DNA of 64,000 nucleotides, taken from contig NC_026483.1 of NCBI RefSeq assembly GCF_000328475.2, positions 124,001-188,000 on the forward strand, given 5' to 3'. Positions 10,587-21,312 of the stretch are shown piece after piece. The notes beneath the pieces are model-generated. The model did no database searches. It had not been told where the DNA came from and saw only the letters and a program-made list of their open reading frames with translations. The stretch is from Mycosarcoma maydis (Eukaryota > Basidiomycota > Ustilaginomycetes > Ustilaginales). The number at the start of each line of letters is the position of its first letter. Within the stretch, counting starts at the first letter, position 1. A program made the position numbers and the translations under genes.

Positions 10587-12803
10587 ATGTCGGATCGAAC
10601 AGGACCATTCTCATCTGTGCCTCTCGGTGGTGTTGAGGAGAGCGACAGTTCTGGCGATGGAATGAGCCTCACAAGTGGTGTAGAGGATAGTCTTGGTGGA
10701 TCGAATACTTTCGAGCGCAACGGTCGTACTGCAGACCACTTGCGCCATCGAGCACAGACCGTGCCGGGTCGCAACAGCGCATACACACTCGCAGCGACTC
10801 CAGAATCTGCACTTGCTCGTTCGCACGCGTCGCAGCAAACATCGTGGCAATCACAAGCGCACTTGGCTGCAGCATCAACCTTGCAACAGACGCCAGAAGC
10901 AGGTGCAAGCAGACAGCTTCACGCCGCACCACCGCGTATAGAAAGGCAAGCGCCTACAGCGCGAGCAGTATCACACATGCTTGCACCGCCTCTTCCGGTG
11001 GCTTCGTTTGCAAACTCGATCGGCGCCAGCCGTAATCTGTTCACAAGACCAGCAACAGCGTCAGTAACCACCACGGCGGCAAACGCTTTTGGCAGCCCCA
11101 CAGAGACGTCTATGTCCAATTCTTTTGGTTTTGCACCTCGAGCTGGTGGTAGTACAACGCTGACTCTTCCGACAGCGAGGATCGAGTCTCAACCTGCTCG
11201 GCTACAGCCGCCGTCTGCAGCTGCACACACACCTGTTCGCTCATCAAATTCAGCGTCGGCAGCCGTAGCGGCGACAACAGGCGTCTCTTTACATCCCGTA
11301 GCCACCCGTTCACCTCCCATTGCTTCTCCGACGTCTACAAACTTGGACGCAGCCGCATTGGCAGCCGAACGCCGGATCCGGGACGCAAGAGCTGCGAGTC
11401 GAAACGAAGCAAGAGCAAGACAAAGTGTTTCATTCTCTGCGACCGTCGCCACTCCACAGAACAGAGATATGGGCACAACGTACAACGCTTTACCTGCACC
11501 GCCTGCTGTGAACCGAGTAGCTGCTGCAGCAGAAGCAAGATCTCGTCCGCCTGCCATGAGGGTCCCCGTCGATTCGAGCATTTCGCACCTCGGCAGAGCA
11601 GCAAATCCTCGACTACCCACCATTCGCAGCGCCCCAGGTGACGCAAACAGAGATTCAAGTTTTTCCTTCTCCACGGATGGTTCGGGCGCATTTGGACGAC
11701 CTACTGCCACCCGCCTGTTTGCTCCCACCTCCAACACTGCTACTGACACTCGCGAATCTCCGCTATGCGCCTCGCGCACCAGCGGTAGAATCGCCCACCC
11801 CCCAGTGGGCGAAGCATGCGAAGCCGAAGCACAAGACCTCTCGGTCTCGTGGGTCGATCAAGCATCCGCTTCCACATCCGAATCGACATGCATGTCCAAC
11901 TCGAACCAATCGTCGGCGGTTGCTGCGCAACTGTCAACTCCACCGGTGGTGCGATTACGCAAGTGGGACGGATCATGTACGCTCGTGCCCGCATACCTGG
12001 TTTCGGATTCGGCGGAAAGCGCACTGGAAGAACATGAGTTTGACTATGATACGATTGCGCGTTTCGACATTGGCTCTTTGCTACAACGGCATACTGATCG
12101 GGTGATGGGACGAGGCGATGTGGACCTCGATAGCCAACAGGGGGATTCGGTACAAGCGATACTAGAGATCCAACTGGGATTGAAGGGTCTACATGGATGG
12201 TATGGATTCCGGTATCGGAATGCTCGCTCAGACGCAGACACTCGTGGATTAGTGCAAGACGATTCAAGGAGCAAAAAAAGGCGACGCACTGCGAGCTGTG
12301 ACGCTGACGCTTGCACGTCGACTGCGACGACGGAGGAAGCGAACGATTCCGGCTCCGGTTCCGGTTCGGGCTCTGGTTCTGGTTCAGGTTCCGGCGATCA
12401 ATCCGAGACGCCAATCGTGGTATATGATAGCTTTGGGCGCGTGCGTGGATGCATCCATTTGCCCAAATACGCGACCCGCGGTGGACGCGAGTTTCCGCTC
12501 CCGTCTCCTAGAGAGTCATTCAGCTTGCGTCAACACGCCGCTTCATCGGTCGTCCTACAAACGGCGCGCGTCCTCGCGCACAAAGAGTCGGTCTTGTCGC
12601 AACGTGAGCTCTCTGTAAGCGAATGCAGCGATTCGTCTGCTCATGACTCGGCATGCACTATCAAACCGCGCCACGTGTACACACATGTGCTCTCGATGCG
12701 CACCAAGCTGGCCGTCTTCCAACGCGCCCACCGTCCACACCTCTTAAAGGGCCTCCAGAACGCATACCTCGATTCCACCCAGTCTAGCCACATCCTCCAC
12801 TAA
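10587..12803 (+). CDS. Hypothetical protein with Gly-Ser run
   Basis: A 738-residue protein of unrecognised family. The first 480 residues are disordered and Ala/Ser/Thr/Arg-rich. A more ordered part begins at about residue 440 (VVRLRKWDGSCTLVPAYLV) and runs through FDYDTIARFDIGSLL and ILEIQLGLKGLHGWYGFRYR (about 490-545). A basic cluster (SKKRRRTAS, about 560) could be a nuclear localisation signal. A perfect (Gly-Ser)n linker at about 588-605 is encoded by a degenerate GGNTCN repeat. The C-terminal part (IVVYDSFGRVRGCIHLPKYA, about 613-632, onward) again looks folded. No catalytic motif was visible. It lies tandem to the gene at 8713 and converges on the RRM gene. Confidence 0.75.
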   Translation: MSDRTGPFSSVPLGGVEESDSSGDGMSLTSGVEDSLGGSNTFERNGRTADHLRHRAQTVPGRNSAYTLAATPESALARSHASQQTSWQSQAHLAAASTLQQTPEAGASRQLHAAPPRIERQAPTARAVSHMLAPPLPVASFANSIGASRNLFTRPATASVTTTAANAFGSPTETSMSNSFGFAPRAGGSTTLTLPTARIESQPARLQPPSAAAHTPVRSSNSASAAVAATTGVSLHPVATRSPPIASPTSTNLDAAALAAERRIRDARAASRNEARARQSVSFSATVATPQNRDMGTTYNALPAPPAVNRVAAAAEARSRPPAMRVPVDSSISHLGRAANPRLPTIRSAPGDANRDSSFSFSTDGSGAFGRPTATRLFAPTSNTATDTRESPLCASRTSGRIAHPPVGEACEAEAQDLSVSWVDQASASTSESTCMSNSNQSSAVAAQLSTPPVVRLRKWDGSCTLVPAYLVSDSAESALEEHEFDYDTIARFDIGSLLQRHTDRVMGRGDVDLDSQQGDSVQAILEIQLGLKGLHGWYGFRYRNARSDADTRGLVQDDSRSKKRRRTASCDADACTSTATTEEANDSGSGSGSGSGSGSGSGDQSETPIVVYDSFGRVRGCIHLPKYATRGGREFPLPSPRESFSLRQHAASSVVLQTARVLAHKESVLSQRELSVSECSDSSAHDSACTIKPRHVYTHVLSMRTKLAVFQRAHRPHLLKGLQNAYLDSTQSSHILH

Positions 12804-13159
12804 CATCCGCATCCACTCAGCCGCATTCACTAGCTCAGTCACCACATCTCTCCGCGCCCATCCTGTCCACTGCTTCAAGCCACCACACGCAATCTCGATG
12901 TCGAAATCACAATACATCCTCACCATTACCTCGCAACCAGTGCAATGCAAAGCGATCCTTACGAGAATTATCTATACTGTATGAGTTGCAAACCAAGCGC
13001 ATGTAATCTATGTGGATCGACCACGTTGGTCGGCAGGGGTGCGTTTTTTGCTGGCGCCGGCGTCGGATCCTGTATACAAAGCAGCCATGTTCTGAGCCGC
13101 ATCCAACGTGCTGTGAGACATGAAGGCCAAACACGTGTTTGCATAAATCACGAATCGAG
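12804..13159. other. Convergent intergenic spacer
   Basis: A 356-bp region between two convergent stop codons, so 3' UTRs and terminators are expected. One motif copy lies at about 13146-13156. Nothing else seen. Confidence 0.6.
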
Positions 13160-16100
13160 CTACGATGCGTTGCTTCCAGAGTTGGCTAGGGGGCTAGATA
13201 CCTTAGTGGCACCAGCTGAATTAACATTGCCAGCGAATGCAGCTCCTAAGCTCGACATGCCATCCGCCTGAGCATCATCATGAGCTGCAGGCGTCGAGGT
13301 TTCAGCCTTCTCTCGGAGCTTGGCCATGGCGGACGCTGTTGCACTGCGTTCAGCTGTCATGCTGAGACTGCGTCGTGTGTTCGACTCTTTAGCCAGTGCC
13401 GTACCCTTGACACTAAGCCTAGCGATCGTCTTGGCGAGCTCTTCGGCGCTGGTCCCCGCTAGCATCTCACCTGTAGACGCATTGACCGGTACAGAGTCAG
13501 ACTTTGGCTTGTTGCTGCAGCTCGACGACTCAGCAGGACCCAATGCGAGCGGGGTTTGAGCTGGCGAGTCCATAGATGCACGACGTGTGAGATGCGACAC
13601 ATTTCCTGCAGCTACTACCGGGAACGGGTAGCCATCGTCGGTCGCATGTTCCATAACACCTGGTGTAGCAACGGAAGCCCGTCGTGAAGGCGCTGTGTGG
13701 CCACCATCCAGATCGACATGCGAAGAACGCCGAGGACCTGCGCCTGGCGTCTTTGCGATCCCTGCTCGATTTTCAGTATCCACTACCTCGTCCGCTTCCG
13801 GATTGGGAGCGCCCATCGACTGTCGCGTGGCTGTGCCATTGCTGCCAACACCCCTGCGTGGTCGAGAGGGTTGAGACCAGTGGGGCGTCGCAGGCGGCTG
13901 TTGATGCACACCATGTGCGCTGCCATGACCACCTTCCGTGGAGAACATGGGGTTATATCCGATCGGAGCACCAGGTGTCAGCGGAACCGGAACGTTATAT
14001 CGAGGACCAGAAGCTGCATTCATGTAGTCACCACTGCCGCCGTCAACGCTTGCGCTTTCATACTGGGAAGCTGCCTCAAGACCACCGCCCATTTGAGAAC
14101 TGCCGCCAACCGTTGGGCCGAATGCACCCAGGCCTGGACTAAGGAACTGCGGATAGAGCGGAGGTGTCTCTGCCATCCGCTGAAACGTGAATCCAGGCAT
14201 GCCAGGAGTCATGGGAATCTGCATGCGTGCGGTCATAGGGCTCATTTGGTCCGCTGGTGCACCGCGCATCACAGCGCCAAAGCTGTTGGCAAAGTCGGTC
14301 GCAGGCAGCTGAATGCGACCCGGATGCGAGCTGATCTGCTGACTTTGCTGAGTCGGTGCCGGTGGAGAGACAAGGCCGGGAGACATGAGGTCCGAGGGCA
14401 AGTAGGACGAAGCAGCGCCAAAATCGTTGGTAGGCATCGCGATAGAGATGCCATAGTCAGCTTCTCGATCTGACGTAAATTCCGTTTCGCCTAGAGAATC
14501 GCTGTTTTCAGAGTAGATGCCAAGGGGCTGCGCTCCAGTACTGACCTGGCTGGCTTGACGAAGATCGTTCAGATTGCCAGATGATGAGAAAGGGTGTTCA
14601 GATGAGGCAAGTGTCTGCAGGGATGCACCAGTGTCGCCGGTGCTGGCAAAGGCGGAGAAGCCGGATGACATCTGCTGTGGCTGTTGAGCGTATCTTTGCT
14701 GATACTGTAACTCCGAGCGTTGCTGCTGTTGCTGCGAAGGTTGATAGGCCGAAGAGTACGCCAAATACTGGAATGCTGTTTGACCGAAGGATGTTTGCCC
14801 CTGCCGCTGCATCGAGCCAAAGGACCCGGAGAAGCCGGCCCTTTGCTGCTGTTGATGTACTACTTGTTGCGAATAATGTGGTTGGGCGAATGTGCCCTGC
14901 AAAGCATGCTGCTGTACTTGAGGAACCGCGGGAGGTGCTCGGACGGTGTTGGTCATGTGAGAGGGAAGAGCTGCAGCAGCAAACGCGCCAGTGTATTGTG
15001 CCGGATTGCCGGGCGTGCCAACTGCAGGTCCGTTCTGTGCTGCGAAACGATCAAAGTGAACTTTGAGCGTCCGACCGCTATACTCGTAGCCATGATACAG
15101 ACGCACTGCATTCTGAGCGTCCTCCTGCGATGCGAACAGAACGGTTCCAAAGCCTCGACTTCGGCCATCGGGACCAATTGCAACATCGGCTCGCTGGATG
15201 TTTCCAGCTGCACGAAAGAGGTCCTTGAGATCTTGCCACTGGCAGTGGAACGGCAAATTGCCAACGAACAGCACCCTGCCGGCATACGAGGTGGTTGGCA
15301 TCTGCGAACCAAAGGGTTGCGACTGCATGGAAGTCATCGCTTGCTCTCCAAACGAGCCTGGTCCCGCAGGCCAAGGCGCCATGGCAGGTGCACCTGGAAA
15401 TCCAGTCGGCACGGATGAGCCACCCGCGTTTTGCGAAAACATGCTAGAAGCCACATCGTTGACGGTGGCGGTCCAGAGACCAGGAGACGGAGAGCCGTCG
15501 CCGACAGCGCTGCCAACGTCGGATCCTCGGCGTGAACCCAAGGGATTTGAGGCGAGCGACTGGACGGCTGAGACTGCACGATGCTGAGCCTGAGCACCAG
15601 ATGTAGCGTCAAGATTGGATGCAGGTCGTTGGCGGTTGGGTGTACCGTGGCCAGAAGCATTGGGGAAGGCGTGGCCTTGCAGCATGGCTCTCTCAAGCTC
15701 GGAAGCATGCGCGTCGCCGCCAATCTGACCGGCATCAGGGTGTGCCGAGAAGGATAGGCGTGAAGACGTTTGCTGCGGGTAGCCTGTTGCACGGACGTGT
15801 TGAGAGAGGGCGGAAGGGGAAGCTGCGCCCGAAAAGGAGCCTGGGGAAGAGCTGCTACCGGCGTTGAAGCTGCCAGCTGGTACGCCGAGGAATTGCTGCC
15901 CACCTGCGTTCTGGTCGAGCGAAAAGGCGCTGGGGTTGGGCGCCGGCTGGCCGTTGGCAAAACCACTGGGAGAGGATGCGGCATTGGAGGCAATCGTGGA
16001 TATTACGGCGCTACCAGCGACGCCAACGAGCGTTCCGCTCCGATCGACACGAACGTCAAGTGTCCTACCCTGCCAAGTGAAGCCACCGAGCAAGTCGGCT

Positions 16101-17170
16101 GCCTTGATGGCGTCTTGCTCGGTTGCCATAAGCACCGTGCCATAGCCTCGACTGCGGTTATCAGCACTGAGGGAGACGTCGGCGCGAAGAACAGTGCCAG
16201 CTTTGCGAAATAGATCCTTGAGATCCTGCCATCGAACGCGGTATGGCAAGTTGGAGACAAGCAGTTGCGTGCGGGGATCCGAGGCGGAAAGCGGGCCGGT
16301 GGTGGGTGCCGGGGGTGTGTTGATGCCGGACTGCGGATCGTAGAGGCCAGCGGCTGATGCGGACGCATGCTGTGGTAAGGGACTGGGATGACCGACCGAG
16401 GGGAAGCTGCCCGAATAGGAGCCAGATCGTGCATCCATGGAGGAAGATGAAGCATCGGCAGAGAGCAGCATGTGAGCCGAGGAGGATGGGCCGTCGGACA
16501 AGGATTGTCGACCGAAAGGAGGTCTGGCGCCACCATTGGAGCCATCTGGAAGTCGTAAGGATGGGGAATCATTGTGTGAAGCAGACGTCGAAGAAAGACG
16601 GCGCTGCTGCTGATTGGCTACCGTCGGTGGGGCGAGCGAGGTAGAAGAACGGGCGTTGAGGAAGAAGGACGGAGATGAGCCAAGTTGATCGATGGCGTTG
16701 GGCGCGAGAGACGATTGTGCGAGGCGAGAGGTGAGAGGGGCGCCGGCGCCTATGGAGGAAGTGGCGCTTAAGTTGGAAATGGCGCCGCTGCTGCTCTGCC
16801 TGGAATGATCGCTAGTGTTACGGATACGATCGGTGAAGCTGTACAGTCCTGCGGATGGTGGTGCGGCAGCTGCACTCGAGAGGGGAGAGGTAGGAAAAAC
16901 TGCGTTGGATGAATGAGCTGTGGGGACGGATGTAGCTTTGGTGGAGGCTGGAGCCGAGGTGTGGTCATGAGCGGAAGAGGTGAAAGAGTTTGAACGACTG
17001 CTGATAGACTGGTTGTCAGAGTTAGAAGTATGAACACGACCAGAGGCATCCAAGGGCATGGTTGACTTGGGACCAAAAACGTTTGCATGAGGCGAGAAGG
17101 GTGAGGTGGCGAGCTGAGAGGCAGCAGCTGACGCGCCGTCGGACGAGTTTGCGTGGTTGATTGCCGACAT
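13160..17170 (-). CDS. Two-RRM RNA-binding protein (Gbp2/hnRNP M-like)
   Basis: A 1,336-residue protein with two RRM domains at residues about 301-378 and 630-708. RRM1 has RNP2 LLVSNL and RNP1 RGYGTVLM; RRM2 has RNP2 LFVGNL and RNP1 RGFGTVLF. Both share the W-Q-D-L-K-D-L-F-R helix-1 signature of Gbp2/Hrb1 and hnRNP M-type RRMs, and they resemble each other closely, which suggests internal duplication. The RRMs are embedded in long Ser/Ala/Gln-rich disordered regions, including poly-Gln tracts at about 750-850. Proteins of this type package or export mRNA and can enter RNP granules; the function here is inferred from the domains only. The region upstream of the start is pyrimidine-rich on the coding strand, fitting a long leader. 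Confidence 0.9.
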   Translation of the reverse strand: MSAINHANSSDGASAAASQLATSPFSPHANVFGPKSTMPLDASGRVHTSNSDNQSISSRSNSFTSSAHDHTSAPASTKATSVPTAHSSNAVFPTSPLSSAAAAPPSAGLYSFTDRIRNTSDHSRQSSSGAISNLSATSSIGAGAPLTSRLAQSSLAPNAIDQLGSSPSFFLNARSSTSLAPPTVANQQQRRLSSTSASHNDSPSLRLPDGSNGGARPPFGRQSLSDGPSSSAHMLLSADASSSSMDARSGSYSGSFPSVGHPSPLPQHASASAAGLYDPQSGINTPPAPTTGPLSASDPRTQLLVSNLPYRVRWQDLKDLFRKAGTVLRADVSLSADNRSRGYGTVLMATEQDAIKAADLLGGFTWQGRTLDVRVDRSGTLVGVAGSAVISTIASNAASSPSGFANGQPAPNPSAFSLDQNAGGQQFLGVPAGSFNAGSSSSPGSFSGAASPSALSQHVRATGYPQQTSSRLSFSAHPDAGQIGGDAHASELERAMLQGHAFPNASGHGTPNRQRPASNLDATSGAQAQHRAVSAVQSLASNPLGSRRGSDVGSAVGDGSPSPGLWTATVNDVASSMFSQNAGGSSVPTGFPGAPAMAPWPAGPGSFGEQAMTSMQSQPFGSQMPTTSYAGRVLFVGNLPFHCQWQDLKDLFRAAGNIQRADVAIGPDGRSRGFGTVLFASQEDAQNAVRLYHGYEYSGRTLKVHFDRFAAQNGPAVGTPGNPAQYTGAFAAAALPSHMTNTVRAPPAVPQVQQHALQGTFAQPHYSQQVVHQQQQRAGFSGSFGSMQRQGQTSFGQTAFQYLAYSSAYQPSQQQQQRSELQYQQRYAQQPQQMSSGFSAFASTGDTGASLQTLASSEHPFSSSGNLNDLRQASQVSTGAQPLGIYSENSDSLGETEFTSDREADYGISIAMPTNDFGAASSYLPSDLMSPGLVSPPAPTQQSQQISSHPGRIQLPATDFANSFGAVMRGAPADQMSPMTARMQIPMTPGMPGFTFQRMAETPPLYPQFLSPGLGAFGPTVGGSSQMGGGLEAASQYESASVDGGSGDYMNAASGPRYNVPVPLTPGAPIGYNPMFSTEGGHGSAHGVHQQPPATPHWSQPSRPRRGVGSNGTATRQSMGAPNPEADEVVDTENRAGIAKTPGAGPRRSSHVDLDGGHTAPSRRASVATPGVMEHATDDGYPFPVVAAGNVSHLTRRASMDSPAQTPLALGPAESSSCSNKPKSDSVPVNASTGEMLAGTSAEELAKTIARLSVKGTALAKESNTRRSLSMTAERSATASAMAKLREKAETSTPAAHDDAQADGMSSLGAAFAGNVNSAGATKVSSPLANSGSNAS

Positions 17171-18652
17171 GCGGGACAGTTTGAACTACTTGAGAGTAGA
17201 GAGGGCGAGGTGAGGTAGTGCGTAGAAGGGCGTTGTTGTACTAATTCGGTGCTCTTGCGAGGACGTTTCGGATGCGCGATGTTTGGACGAGCGCGGAGAC
17301 TGAAAGGTCAAGGCTTGTTACAAGGCAAGCCTCAACAGCAATTTGGCGCGTGAACCTTGATGGCAAAGGTGGTGTGGCAGTTTGACCCGAGCCGCAAGAA
17401 AGGAAGACGGATGCAGTATTAATGCGGACGTTTAAAGGAGACGTTTTGTGACAGCCTGATTGCGACTGTGCGCGTCGATTGGATGTCAAGCCGGCGAGGT
17501 TACAGTGGTAGTCAAGTATGGGGTAGCAGTATGATGCAGGGAAGAATGCGAGCAAGCAAGCAAAAAGTTGAAGTGAGTTGTGCAAAGAGGACCGAAGAGA
17601 AACCTGATGTACCGTGGTAAAGAATGCAATCCCAAGTATAGAAGAAAAGCTGAACGACAAGCAAAACCGTTTCCAAAGAGAAGCGACCACACCCCGGGAT
17701 GATAACGGCGACAGTGACTATGTTGAACCTGACCAAAAGAAAAGAGAAAGACGAGCAGTGCTGAAGGAAGGGGAGCAAGAGCAAGTGGCGATGTGAGGAA
17801 GAGTAAGCCAAGGCGAGCGAGAAAGTTCAACTGAGCGCGGATCACGGCATTCACGATTGTGGAAAGCCACGACGAGATGGATTCCCGATTGTGTTCACGA
17901 TTCACGATGCGATTTGGTTGTGGGATTCAGCCGCTGTCTGTGGCCTCTCTGCCACCTACTTTGGAACCATACCCGATTTGCACAGCAAAGTTTTCTACAG
18001 CAAACAACCAGCCACATGACCGTGGGCCGATTCACCTGCCCCGACCTGGCGTAGCGTAACATCGGGCGATAATTACTCTTCGTGCATCATGCAACGTGCG
18101 TCCTTCACGATTCACGATTTACGATATTCACGATTTTACGTTTTGTATCAGGAAAGCTGTTAGACTTTCTTCTCCTCCGCTGATCACCAATTCCCCGCGC
18201 TCCGATTCGTGATTCGTAATCGTCGTGCGGGAATATCGTAAATCAGTCGTGAGTGTGAGCGTAAATCGTAAATCGTAAATCGTGAATCCGATCGTGAATT
18301 CGTCTCTGTCGCCCCGAAGCTGTGTGCAAATCCACGTGACCTTGTTCTGATTGGGAAAACCCGTCACTCTGCGACTGGCGTGACTGCTGCTCACGACTCA
18401 CAACTTCTTGGCCTGCACGCTGGGAGGGCTTGAATTGTTTGATTTTTTAGGAAGAAAAAGGAAGAAGAGCCGGATTGACAAGAACGAGAGCAACTGGCAT
18501 CACTTCTTCCTTGATCACCTCGCTCAGGATCGCCATACTTGTCATTGCGTCTCTTGATCGAGTTAGCAAACTTTCAGCAGTAACGGCAACGCCAACAACT
18601 TGCACCAACCATTGATCCAACTCACCACTCATAGCGCTTTTCTTTCACAGAT
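17171..18652. other. Divergent promoter region (RRM gene / uS5m)
   Basis: A 1.5-kb divergent spacer. The first 700 bp are pyrimidine-rich on the minus strand, as expected of the leader of the RRM gene; minus-strand ORFs at 17241-17905 lie in it and were rejected. Motif copies occur at 17848-17860, 17894-17908, 18103-18136 and 18204-18300, the last in tandem (AATCGTA repeats). A pyrimidine tract plus CAG directly before the uS5m ATG (18638-18650) could be the 3' end of a 5'UTR intron. Confidence 0.55.
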
Positions 18653-19780
18653 ATGGCGGCATCCACTTCTTATCGCAGAACGCTCACGGGCCTCGTTCGA
18701 GATCTTTCGCTAGCATCCTCGTCAACCACTGCGTCTGCACAGTCGTCAATAGCTGCACGATGCTTCTCGGCCTCAGCAAGCACGGCTAACCAGGCCTCTT
18801 CTTCGTCTGCGAGACAGTCTGTTTACCCATCATCCTCCTCGACATCTTCGTCTACCGCTGCATCCTCTCCCAGGTCCTCGTCCAAGACTGTGATAAGGAC
18901 AATCCCCATTTCGTCTCCTTTCCTCGACAAGCCCATGCCCTTGGGCTTTCCGTCAGACACTCTTCGAGCTTTCCCGTCGTTACTCCACTTTGCCGACCCC
19001 GTGCTGGATCCTCATCCCGACAATGTGATCCGATCCACACCCACCACCTCGACTCCCTATCCTTCCACCGTCACTATACTCAACGAGCCACGCATGTTTG
19101 AGCCAACACCTCCCTCGGCCGACTCGCTGGTTCTCTCTTCGGTCTCGGACGCAGACGAAGTCAACTTGGAACAGTACCTATCCACCGTGACGCCGCTCTC
19201 GGTGCACGAGGTGCGCAATCTGCATCGTCACGCCATCGTGCTCAAGCGTGTCGTACACATGACCACCAAGGGCAAAGACGCCAGCATGTACGCACTCGTT
19301 ATTGCAGGCAACGGTAAAGGCCTCGTTGGCTACGGCGAGGGCAAGGACACCAACGCATCCAAAGCAGGTCGCAAAGCCTTCAACGCGGCCGTCAAGAATC
19401 TCGACAGCGTCGCCATTCACAAGGGCAGCGACGGCTCACGTACCGTCGAGACACAGCTCGAAGCAAAGTGGGGTGCTAGCCGCGTCGTCTTGCGACCGCG
19501 ACCCGCCGGCTTTGGGCTGCGCGTTCCACCAGTCATCCACGCCATCTGCCGTTCAGTGGGCATCACCGACCTCAGCGCCTCGATCTACGGCTCCACCAAT
19601 CCAGTCAATGTGGTCAAGGCGGCGCTGCAGATCTTGTGGGGTGGTGCGGCTCCGCTCGGAATGGGCGACGGTGTTGGTGGCCAGATGCGTCGCAAAGACA
19701 AGGGCAGAGGCATGCGAGGACGCCTCGACATCGAACGCAGCCGAGGTCGCCGCATTGCTCAAGTCAACATGGCCAAGTGA
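18653..19780 (+). CDS. MRPS5: Mitochondrial small-subunit ribosomal protein uS5m
   Basis: A 375-residue protein of the uS5 family. The N-terminal ~80 residues are Ser/Ala/Arg-rich without acidic residues, as expected of a mitochondrial presequence. The S5 double-stranded-RNA-binding fold lies at about 185-250 (RHAIVLKRVVHMTTKGKDAS, then ALVIAGNGKGLVGYGEGK). The C-terminal S5 domain follows at about 275-335 (VVLRPRPAGFGLRV, then CRSVGITDLSASIYGSTNP). A basic tail (RRKDKGRGMRGRLD) ends the protein. It would sit at the decoding and mRNA-entry side of the mitoribosomal small subunit. Intronless. It diverges from the RRM gene. Confidence 0.93.
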   Translation: MAASTSYRRTLTGLVRDLSLASSSTTASAQSSIAARCFSASASTANQASSSSARQSVYPSSSSTSSSTAASSPRSSSKTVIRTIPISSPFLDKPMPLGFPSDTLRAFPSLLHFADPVLDPHPDNVIRSTPTTSTPYPSTVTILNEPRMFEPTPPSADSLVLSSVSDADEVNLEQYLSTVTPLSVHEVRNLHRHAIVLKRVVHMTTKGKDASMYALVIAGNGKGLVGYGEGKDTNASKAGRKAFNAAVKNLDSVAIHKGSDGSRTVETQLEAKWGASRVVLRPRPAGFGLRVPPVIHAICRSVGITDLSASIYGSTNPVNVVKAALQILWGGAAPLGMGDGVGGQMRRKDKGRGMRGRLDIERSRGRRIAQVNMAK

Positions 19781-21312
19781 GATCATGTCTCGAGCTACTT
19801 GTTTGGCAACGCCGCGCTCGCTCTCTCAATAAATCATAAAGACAGATCGGATATTGGAGCAGAGCTAATCATCAATAGTGAATGTGAAGCCGTGACCCGA
19901 TTTCTTTGTCGCTGTTTGAACCTGTGTGCGCAACGGACGCCTGTGCGTCTCATGTGATGCGCTTCCTGTCCACATTCGTGATTGAGAGTCACATGTTAGA
20001 CGGTCACTCACTCTTGAGCGTCGACAGCCGTGTTGCAATTCGTAATTCACGCTTGTGATCAAACAGTCTTTGCCATTGAAGTGCATCACAGTGAATGGCA
20101 CTGGACGTGAGCAGCATCGTCTTGTCCGGTTTAATCACGAATCACGAATGAGACAGTCACGAGTCAAGCGTGAAGATGTGCTTTGGTTTGTTTGCATGTT
20201 TGGCTCTCTCGGATCTTGTTGGCGCGACTGTAGCGGTGCGCAACACGGGACTCACTCCAAGCGCATCGAGCTGATTCATAAGCGTGGACGGTTGATATTC
20301 TCAGACTGCGCATGCAGGCTGGCCGCCATTCACAAGCTTGGGGGATTCACGATTCGTGATTCACGTCTCTGAAAATCGCAACCAAGCGCCAGGCGCGCGC
20401 AAGCTGTGCGGCGCTCATACATTTTCCTTGCGTTTACGTACTCACGACTCTGGGACCGTAACCACGAATCCTCTACTTAAGCATAGTTGCTGCTTCTGCT
20501 CCTATCACCGACCGTTGAATCGCGCATCTTCCTTGCGCAAAGCTTTGACTCGTCCATTGCGCTTTTGAGATCATCACAGCTGTCATGCGCTGCTCATGTG
20601 CTAAGCGTGCAAATCAACTCGCAACACAGCTCCGAGTGTCCATGCGTCCGCTTGCGTTGTCGTGAATAAATACTCTCGAGTCGCAGCCGACTTTCACGAT
20701 TCGCGATTGGATCTCTCGAAATCACAACTTTCCTCTTCGCTCTCACAATCACTCCGTACCCCGCTAGCAGCAACAACGATCTCGACGCATCTTTCGAAAC
20801 ATCCGCATCGCACCTACACACCACCCCGCAGCTGTTGCAGTCTGTCAGTCATGAAAACCTTCAAGAGTGGGTGGACAGATGGGCACGCTCCCTAACTAGG
20901 CTCGGCAGCTACTGACGTTTCAGTGAACCACCGCTTGACCCCGATTGCCATGATTCCCGATATGTTCTAGACGGTGACTTAGGTAGGAATCGTCGGACGC
21001 TGGTCCAAATTTGCGAAGCAGAAATGATCGAGTATGGACTACCATTGATAGAGCTTGTGTCATCACAGTCAAATTTACCATTGCCAACATCGAGGAAAGG
21101 GGCATCATCGAATCCATTGATTGTGAGTATCAAGTGTGTTATGCTAGCAAACCAAGATTCGTCGGCATTTAGACGCTTGACCAGCTTTGCTTGTGGTTGT
21201 CTGCACTTCAGATCGCGATGACAAGTCCAGTGAGCATTCACGGTCGTTTGTCTACAGCATCGGCTCTCGTTGGCTGCTGGTTGGCTGCTGACACAAATAC
21301 ATTGGTTCGGCC
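19781..21312. other. Intergenic region with possible unresolved exons
   Basis: The first 900 bp hold only motif copies (19974-19990, 20046-20056, 20138-20165, 20344-20366, 20694-20708). From about 20711 to 21322 plus-strand frames can be joined across two GT-AG introns, but no start codon was found, so this is treated as a finding rather than a gene. Confidence 0.5.

Noticed and set aside
17241..17905. Three minus-strand ORFs of 99-149 codons upstream of the RRM gene
   Set aside because: They are Leu/Phe/Ser-rich translations of a pyrimidine-rich leader in several frames at once, with no domain signal.
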